Part shown: positions 16,935 through 21,548 of the stretch, piece after piece
Layout of the letters: each line of letters starts with the position of its first letter
Numbering within the stretch: the stretch's first letter is position 1
NCBI GenBank assembly: GCA_024232355.1
Contig: JAAEPW010000777.1
Span: forward strand, 1-21,548
Length of the DNA: 21,548 bases
Direction: 5' to 3'
Source of the DNA: Chloroflexota bacterium
GTDB lineage: Bacteria; Chloroflexota; Anaerolineae; B4-G1
Notes under the pieces: generated by a model
What the model saw: the letters and a program-made list of their open reading frames with translations, nothing else
The model's database searches: none
Told to the model about the DNA's origin: nothing
Translations under genes and position numbers: made by a program

Positions 16935-19148
16935 TTATCTGAGCTGAACCGTTTGGTTATCGGAGAACCAAACCTCTTGAGGCAAGGTCAGTGTAATGCG
17001 AGTGTACGCCTCAGGTCTGCTTTCCACGGCCAGCGTCCCGCCAACGACGACCATCATCGTGGTATGAAAGGCCAAGCCCTGCCCGCTGCCCGTACTCGAT
17101 TTCTGCACAGCGCCCAGCCCTACACCGTCATCCTTTATGGTAATTTCCAGTCCGTCGCGCCAGACTACTTTAATGCAAAGATGGAGCGGCAGCGCTTTGT
17201 CTATGTCTCGACCGTAGCGAGCAGCGTTGCGGACAGCTTCACGGGCAGCGTAGAAAAGCACTTCAGACGTCAATGAGGGGATGGTTTGCGCTTTCCGTTC
17301 TGCCTCTGGCTCCACTTGCCACACGACGTCGTCAAAGGCATTATCCAGTTCGTCGTTCACGGCTTGGCGCAAGGCACCGACCAGCCCCAGACGCGCTACT
17401 TGCGGCGCGGTCGCAGTAGGCATTTCGCGTAACAAGTCGGCAATCTGACGATGGGCGTCTGCCAGCAGTGAGACAGCATCCGATGGTGTCTCAGTACCAC
17501 TCAGTGTCAGCATTGCCGCGTGTAGGTCAGGCAACACCTTGTCATGTAGTACGCGACGAGTGCGCTGGTCGAGCACCTGGCTTTCGGCCAAACGTTGGCG
17601 CTGCAATGCCATCAGGCGGCGGGCCATCTCGGCACTGGCCTGGGTATCAATCAGCCGCTCTCCACTGGCGCGGGCAATCTCAATCTCTTCCTGGGTGTAA
17701 AGGCCCCGGTCGCGCTTTTCGCCTAACAGCAGAACACCGATCAATCCCCGCTCACTCCATAGTGGCACGGCCCAAGTTGCATCTTTTATTGGTGGATCGA
17801 GCGGCGTGCACATTGTCTGTGGCGAGTCAAATAAGGTTGCCAGACGGTCTGGAAAGATGCTAGTTGTGAGAGTAGCGTCATCGGGATGGGTTAGTGGCGG
17901 GCCAACCAGTGACGCAAGCGGCCCGAGAGCAACCAAGTAGGCCGCACGCGTGTCAAGTACGTCATCGCATAGTGCGCGAAATGGTATCTTGGCATCCATT
18001 TCGTTGATTCCGTCAATATCGGACGGCGCGGAAGAGGTCAGCAAGCGTTCGTATAGCCGCTGGCTGGCAACAAAGGGGCGCAAATGTTCAATGTACCGTT
18101 CACGTTCGGCAAAAGAGCGCCAGACAAGAAGGGCATAAAAAGTGATCATGATTACCACGGTCAGCAGCAAGCTATAGATTGAACGTAAATCGAGTGCAAA
18201 ACTACCGCCAACCACCACACCATAGCCAGCGGCCAGGATAACGACTCTTTGCCAGTGGCGGAAAAACCCCCGCCGAGGTAGATTCTTGCCAGTGAAAAGC
18301 TCGTAGGAAACGATAGCCTGACCTAACAGGACGATGGCAACGCCAATGAGCGAGGCGATGACTAAATCGAACCAGCCGACACCGAGCGCGATCACATCGA
18401 GGGGTTGTGAAGGGCTGTACCGTGCGCTCAACACGACCGACCCCATAACGACGACCACAAGCAAGCCAGCTAAAAGCAACGCGATGGTGACCGCCACAAG
18501 CCACGGGCGGGCACGCAGACGAGCCAATTCGCCCATCATACGGGTCGAGGGCTCCGGGCGACGCAATGCGTCCAGTGCCAACCCAAGACAAAGCAAAATG
18601 TAGAACGGATAGGCCAGGATCAGCACCGGCACTCCCAGAAAAGTGGGCCAGGCGGCCAGATCGAGTTGGATCACTTGCCAGAAGGCAGGAAGCGCGTTAG
18701 TAAAGACCAGCAACCCCACAAGTCCCACGGCCAACAGAACGGCAAAAATGAACCAGAGGCGCTGTCGTTTGTGCAGAGACGTACAACCCGTTAATGGGGC
18801 TGTGATAAGTAATTTCCACTTGCTCCAAAAAGTCAGTTTCCCGCCGCCATCTCCCCAAAAGCCCGCATACCACAGCGTGAGCACGTACCAAGACAGCGGC
18901 GAGGCAATAACAGGAAGCCAACCCACGTACCACCAGATTTCCACATCCTGCGCCAGGCCGTGGCTCAGGATAGCCGAGTGGCTGACAAAAAACAGGCCGC
19001 CTGTCAGCAGCCCCACACTTGCCATCCAGATACCCCACGTTCGCCGCTCGGCGCTGAGGAGCACGGTCAATCCCAGCCACAGGGCCAGGATTGTGTTGAA
19101 CAACGAGACGGCCATAGTGGCCCAGTCAAGAAAAACACTACCGGTCAT
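16935..19148 (-). CDS. Membrane sensor histidine kinase (HisKA_3 type)
   Basis: A 737-residue sensor kinase. The first ~370 residues are very hydrophobic, with about nine membrane segments; a weakly GAF-like region (about 430-515, including GLIGVLLLGEKR) follows. The phosphoacceptor is in RRVLHDKVLPDLH (His536), as in NarX/LiaS-type kinases. The ATPase domain has an N-box AAREAVRNAARYG (about 635-647), DDGVGLG (674-680) and GSGQGLAFH (688-696). An in-frame extension to 19379 exists, but the ATG at 19148 overlaps the DUF1361 stop as ATGA, starts just before the first helix, and is preferred. It is the last gene of the response regulator-DUF1361-kinase operon and should phosphorylate the regulator encoded at 19868-20614. 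The signal is unknown; the many helices suggest a membrane or lipid-borne cue. Confidence 0.92.
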   Translation of the reverse strand: MTGSVFLDWATMAVSLFNTILALWLGLTVLLSAERRTWGIWMASVGLLTGGLFFVSHSAILSHGLAQDVEIWWYVGWLPVIASPLSWYVLTLWYAGFWGDGGGKLTFWSKWKLLITAPLTGCTSLHKRQRLWFIFAVLLAVGLVGLLVFTNALPAFWQVIQLDLAAWPTFLGVPVLILAYPFYILLCLGLALDALRRPEPSTRMMGELARLRARPWLVAVTIALLLAGLLVVVVMGSVVLSARYSPSQPLDVIALGVGWFDLVIASLIGVAIVLLGQAIVSYELFTGKNLPRRGFFRHWQRVVILAAGYGVVVGGSFALDLRSIYSLLLTVVIMITFYALLVWRSFAERERYIEHLRPFVASQRLYERLLTSSAPSDIDGINEMDAKIPFRALCDDVLDTRAAYLVALGPLASLVGPPLTHPDDATLTTSIFPDRLATLFDSPQTMCTPLDPPIKDATWAVPLWSERGLIGVLLLGEKRDRGLYTQEEIEIARASGERLIDTQASAEMARRLMALQRQRLAESQVLDQRTRRVLHDKVLPDLHAAMLTLSGTETPSDAVSLLADAHRQIADLLREMPTATAPQVARLGLVGALRQAVNDELDNAFDDVVWQVEPEAERKAQTIPSLTSEVLFYAAREAVRNAARYGRDIDKALPLHLCIKVVWRDGLEITIKDDGVGLGAVQKSSTGSGQGLAFHTTMMVVVGGTLAVESRPEAYTRITLTLPQEVWFSDNQTVQLR

Positions 19149-19828
19149 TGAGATGGTTCCCGAAGTGTCATGGTCAGATAGCAGACCAAAAGAATTGCCG
19201 CAAATAGAAATGTGACCCCAAAGACCCGCGGATGACTCCACGGATTGAGCAGAGGAACGATTATGTCGCGCAGCACTCTTTTGGGACGCAGGAAAAAGTC
19301 CCAACTGTTCCACCGCAAGAATCGCCCCAAGTAGATACCCAGTCCGCTCAGTCCCAGAACAATAGTTACAAATACCCAACTGAGAGCAGAGCCAACATAT
19401 TGCCTAACCAGTCTTTGCATCGTTTGGAGTGAAAAGACCGCCAGAAAAAGTCCCGCCCACGCAAAGGTTGCGAGCATACCAATGTCGTACCACAAAGGGA
19501 CTAAGGGACGCTCTCGCAGATGTCCAAAATCGGTGACAATATAAGGCGCGTTGGGAAAAAAGAGAAGCCACAGTGCACCAGGAATAATCAAGCGCCACCA
19601 TCGAGACGGATGGCGATGGCAAAGTCGATCCGCCCACAAGCTGAAAAAGTAGGGTATCCAAGCCAAAAAGAGATTCCATACCAAAGAGGCATAGCTTGCG
19701 TTATGGCTGCGATAGACTCGACCAACAAAAAGAGTGACGGCAAGCAATGAAGACAGCAATAATGGGTACAACGACTGGCGCATCAAAAAGCGATGGGTCC
19801 GGTACAGGCAACGAACCTGGATAAACAT
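19145..19828 (-). CDS. DUF1361 family membrane protein
   Basis: A 227-residue integral membrane protein with about six or seven hydrophobic segments. The family-specific text is NLFLAWIPYF, then FFPNAPYIVTDFGHL and PLWYDIGML. DUF1361 proteins have unknown function. The ATG at 19828 is preferred over the upstream in-frame TTG at 19852 because GGAG (19837-19834) lies five bases before it. The stop overlaps the kinase start (ATGA), so translation is coupled. It starts 39 bases after the response regulator gene. It may be an accessory sensor or membrane partner of the kinase, which is inference from the operon. Confidence 0.88.
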   Translation of the reverse strand: MFIQVRCLYRTHRFLMRQSLYPLLLSSLLAVTLFVGRVYRSHNASYASLVWNLFLAWIPYFFSLWADRLCHRHPSRWWRLIIPGALWLLFFPNAPYIVTDFGHLRERPLVPLWYDIGMLATFAWAGLFLAVFSLQTMQRLVRQYVGSALSWVFVTIVLGLSGLGIYLGRFLRWNSWDFFLRPKRVLRDIIVPLLNPWSHPRVFGVTFLFAAILLVCYLTMTLREPSQ

Positions 19829-19867
19829 ATATACTCCAAATTTATTTGACAATGTAGAAAAATGATT

Positions 19868-20614
19868 CTACTGAACCTCTGTGCCCAATGGCACCCACTC
19901 ACCTTGCTGGTTAGTCACTCGTGGAGTGCCGTCGGCATCCCACAAGATGAGTTGGCGACGGAGATAGATGATGGTCGCTCGTGTCCGGGCCACTTTTTCG
20001 TCGGTGGGTGTATCGTTGAGCCTCCATGCGGCATAGATTTGACCATTAGTCCGGCTAACTGCGCGCTTGTCGCGAAAGCCAAGACATGCGGCAATCTGTT
20101 CGTTGGTAAAACCCTTGGACAACAGTTCAACGACCTCTCTCTCGTTGGGTTCGAGCAGCGCCAAGGGATCATACTCGTCCTTATGCCGAACCTCTTGCAC
20201 CCGCGCCTCGATATCTGGGTCGATGAAACTCCGCCCAGCGACGGCATCGCACAACAGTGGCACAATACTCTCTGGCAGCAAATAGTTGCTCTTGCGAACA
20301 TAAGCATAATGGCTCAAGATGCCAGAACGAAGAAAATCACGATAAAAGGCGTCGTCGTCCTGAATAGAGTAAAAAACCACCGGCAAGCGGGGATGCTCGC
20401 GGCGAAGGGAGACTGTCGCCTGGATACCGTTCATCTCACCGGCCAATTGCACATCCATCAACACCACATCAGGTGCGGCGTTCAAGCAGTACGCCAGCGC
20501 ATCCTCTCCACTGGCGACCTCACCAACGATACGCACGTCACCAGCAGCTTCCAGCCCAATCTGGAGTGCGTGACGCAATTTTTCATTATCTTCGACGAGC
20601 AGGGTTTTGAGCAT
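19868..20614 (-). CDS. Response regulator, receiver plus LuxR-like HTH with C-terminal extension
   Basis: A 248-residue cytoplasmic regulator. The receiver has the acidic pair E8/D9, phospho-acceptor D54 (VVLMDVQL), S83 and K108 (YVRKS). A LuxR/NarL-like HTH begins at about 154 (LLEPNEREVVELLSKGFTNE...IAACLGF). Unlike usual NarL proteins the expected SEKTVKxH-type recognition helix is replaced by RDKRAVSRTNGQIYAAWRLN, and about 55 residues follow, including IIYLRRQLILWDADGTPRV. DNA binding is therefore likely but not canonical. The ATG is preceded by GGAGG (20626-20622) with a 7-base spacer, and a good promoter lies directly upstream. The kinase in the same operon is the obvious partner. Confidence 0.9.
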   Translation of the reverse strand: MLKTLLVEDNEKLRHALQIGLEAAGDVRIVGEVASGEDALAYCLNAAPDVVLMDVQLAGEMNGIQATVSLRREHPRLPVVFYSIQDDDAFYRDFLRSGILSHYAYVRKSNYLLPESIVPLLCDAVAGRSFIDPDIEARVQEVRHKDEYDPLALLEPNEREVVELLSKGFTNEQIAACLGFRDKRAVSRTNGQIYAAWRLNDTPTDEKVARTRATIIYLRRQLILWDADGTPRVTNQQGEWVPLGTEVQ

Positions 20615-20634
20615 TGGTCGTCCTCCACACGCTT

Positions 20635-20663
20635 AATTTAATGGATTTACTGTCACTTGTCAA
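20635..20663 (-). promoter_or_regulatory. Promoter of the two-component operon
   Basis: On the minus strand a perfect TTGACA (20663-20658) is followed by a 17-base spacer and TAAATT (20640-20635, four of six matches). The predicted start near 20628 leaves only a ~14-base leader, just enough for the GGAGG ribosome-binding site. Confidence 0.65.
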
Positions 20664-20720
20664 GCACACGAGTGCAAATTTCTTGGGCACGCAAGTGTGA
20701 AAAATTGTGGGGTCGAGGCG

Positions 20721-20750
20721 TAGACGCGATGCAGTGATTTGCGGTAGAAT
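20721..20750 (+). promoter_or_regulatory. Candidate promoter of the small membrane protein gene
   Basis: TAGACG (20721-20726), an 18-base spacer and TAGAAT (20745-20750). The -10 matches five of six consensus positions. Start near 20757 would give a ~38-base leader to the ATG at 20795. Confidence 0.35.
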
Positions 20751-20794
20751 GAATGCGAGACCGAAGGATGTGCGTTGGTACAGGAGGCAACACA

Positions 20795-21025
20795 ATGATA
20801 GATGCAGTATTTGATTTCTGCGTTCTTGCACTGGTTTATGCAGCAGAATGGCTGGGTATGACCTACAAAGCCATCAACGTCTGGTTCTTTGTGGTCATCT
20901 GGCCAATATTTACGTTGGCACTGATTGTGGTCGCGGTCCGGCAACGACTCGCTACCACGAAACAGCTTTTTGAAAAAGGCCCAAAACCCCGCCCCTGCTG
21001 TTTCTCGCAAAATGAAGAACACTAA
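20795..21025 (+). CDS. Small two-helix membrane protein
   Basis: A 76-residue protein with two hydrophobic stretches, roughly AVFDFCVLALVYAAEWLG (4-21) and INVWFFVVIWPIFTLALIVV (27-46), joined by GMTYKA and followed by a polar tail. The pattern GMTYK-INVWFFVVIWP resembles short conserved bacterial membrane proteins I know only as hypothetical. AGGAGG (20782-20787) sits seven bases before the ATG at 20795; an upstream in-frame ATG at 20753 is unlikely. The last ~15 residues (GPKPRPCCFSQNEEH) are encoded by one arm and loop of a palindromic repeat, so the natural C-terminus was probably altered by that element. Confidence 0.75.
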   Translation: MIDAVFDFCVLALVYAAEWLGMTYKAINVWFFVVIWPIFTLALIVVAVRQRLATTKQLFEKGPKPRPCCFSQNEEH

Positions 21026-21038
21026 AGGGGTTTTGGGC
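20979..21038. repeat. Inverted repeat over the 3' end of the membrane protein gene
   Basis: Perfect 12-base arms, GCCCAAAACCCC (20979-20990) and GGGGTTTTGGGC (21027-21038), enclose a 36-base loop that contains the stop codon. There is no T-run after the second arm, so a small inserted palindromic element is a better reading than an intrinsic terminator. Confidence 0.7.
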
Positions 21039-21088
21039 GCTATCCACAAACTTGTAGATCAGGAACAAGGTTCTCAGGGAGCATGCTT

Positions 21089-21457
21089 ATGAAAGTCAAG
21101 ATGATTTTACCCGCACTGACCGAGGCCGTGAGCAGTTACTGGCGCCCAATTAAATACTCGCTGTTTCCGCCATTGGGACTGGCTACGCTGGCCGGGTACC
21201 TGCGCGACGATGACGAGGTGATCATCCAAGATGAACACGTCGAACCGCTCGACTTGGATGATGAACCGGACTTGGTGGTAATTCAGGTGTACGTCACTTC
21301 AGCCTATCGGGCCTACGAATTGGCCGATCATTATCGGCGCAAGGGGGTACACGTAGCTCTGGGAGGATTACATGTCACATCGCTGCCAGAGGAGGCTGCC
21401 CATCACGCTAGGGCAATCGCTTTTATCCATTTCGATAACGTATATCCCTCTGTCTGA
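21089..21457 (+). pseudogene. Truncated B12-binding domain of a radical SAM protein
   Basis: A 122-codon frame matching the N-terminal cobalamin-binding domain of B12-dependent radical SAM enzymes: KYSLFPPLGLATLAGYL (22-38), EVIIQDEHVEPL, DLVVIQVYVTSAYRAYELAD and GGLHVTSLPEEAAHHA. In intact relatives the text continues with an acidic GxGE-type segment and then the CxxxCxxC radical SAM core, several hundred residues in all. Here, after HHA (about 21408), it changes to an unrelated run and stops at 21457. No cysteine cluster is present. The start at 21089 has AGGGAG (21076-21081) with a 7-base spacer, better than the ATG at 21083. The disruption is probably an insertion that continues past the window, or a deletion. 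Confidence 0.75.
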
Positions 21458-21548
21458 CGAAGATCGAGGATTTCACCTAGCAGAAATTCACTAAATTTGC
21501 TGGCCCTGAGAGGTGAATCTGCAAAACCAGTAGCAAAACCCGTCGAAC
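21408..21548. other. Unexplained DNA right of the radical SAM break, possible insertion end
   Basis: From about 21408 (CTAGGGCAATCGC) the radical SAM similarity is lost. The minus strand is open from the window edge to a TGA at 21403-21405 (48 codons, ending GYTLSKWIKAIALA), which could be the tail of an inserted gene, but such a length is not significant by itself. A direct repeat GCAAAACC occurs at 21521-21528 and 21533-21540. I cannot identify an insertion sequence. Confidence 0.3.

Noticed and set aside
16951..16973. GTTTGGTT/AACCAAAC inverted repeat as a terminator
   Set aside because: It lies inside the end of the kinase coding sequence and has no T-run.
18643..19215. 190-codon plus-strand frame
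   Set aside because: Antisense to the membrane segments of the kinase; a shadow of hydrophobic codons.
19149..19379. 77-residue N-terminal extension of the kinase
   Set aside because: It is the DUF1361 coding region in another frame; the ATGA overlap gives a better start.
19862..20641. 259-codon plus-strand frame
   Set aside because: Exactly antisense to the response regulator, whose receiver motifs, Shine-Dalgarno and promoter support the minus strand.
1..21548. CRISPR arrays, tRNA or rRNA genes, complete insertion sequence
   Set aside because: No regularly spaced repeats, cloverleaf sequences, rRNA blocks or recognisable full transposase were seen on reading both strands.

Overview
The window (about 21.5 kb, roughly half GC) looks like chromosomal DNA of a Chloroflexota bacterium, probably Anaerolineae or Caldilineae-like. 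The basis is indirect: a MalT-type giant LuxR regulator, a HisKA_3 kinase paired with a DUF1361 protein, UbiB-like kinases preceded by small Lys/Arg-rich proteins, and short GC-rich palindromic repeats scattered in and between genes. No rRNA, tRNA, CRISPR array or complete insertion sequence was seen.

Layout. (1) 1-3228: non-coding DNA with a 78-bp imperfect palindrome, a decayed copy of a LuxR C-terminus, and an intact LuxR/MalT-like regulator on the minus strand whose ATPase domain carries an in-frame 35-bp palindromic repeat. (2) 3632-14687: a tight plus-strand operon of nine genes behind a near-consensus sigma70 promoter (TTGTCA-17-TATAAT) and a TTTGACA/TGTCAAA palindrome. In order: two small basic proteins, a UbiB/ABC1-family atypical kinase, a condensation-like HHxxxDG acyltransferase, an acyl carrier protein, an acyl-AMP ligase (FAAL-like), a DUF1702 protein, an ABC ATPase fused to two cyclic-nucleotide-binding domains, and an FtsX/MacB-type permease. 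Diverged copies of a ~100-bp repeat lie just before its promoter and just after its last gene. (3) 14688-15970: a repeat-rich stretch with two perfect hairpins, an orphan 134-aa ORF bracketed by a 12-bp inverted repeat, and a short relic resembling a Tat signal. (4) 15971-16729: an SDR oxidoreductase. (5) 16935-20614, minus strand: response regulator, DUF1361 membrane protein and membrane histidine kinase, the last two with an ATGA overlap. (6) 20795-21548: a small membrane protein with a palindromic repeat over its 3' end, and a truncated N-terminal cobalamin-binding domain of a radical SAM protein, apparently disrupted near 21408.

Inferred working of the main operon: the ligase activates a fatty acid and loads it on the carrier protein; the HHxxxDG enzyme moves the acyl group to an unknown acceptor; DUF1702 and the UbiB-like protein assist or modify; the ABC/FtsX pair moves the product or a lipid across the membrane, with transport possibly gated by a cyclic nucleotide. 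No ketosynthase or NRPS module is present, so this would be a compact acyl-transfer and export system rather than a classical megasynthase cluster. The product is unknown.
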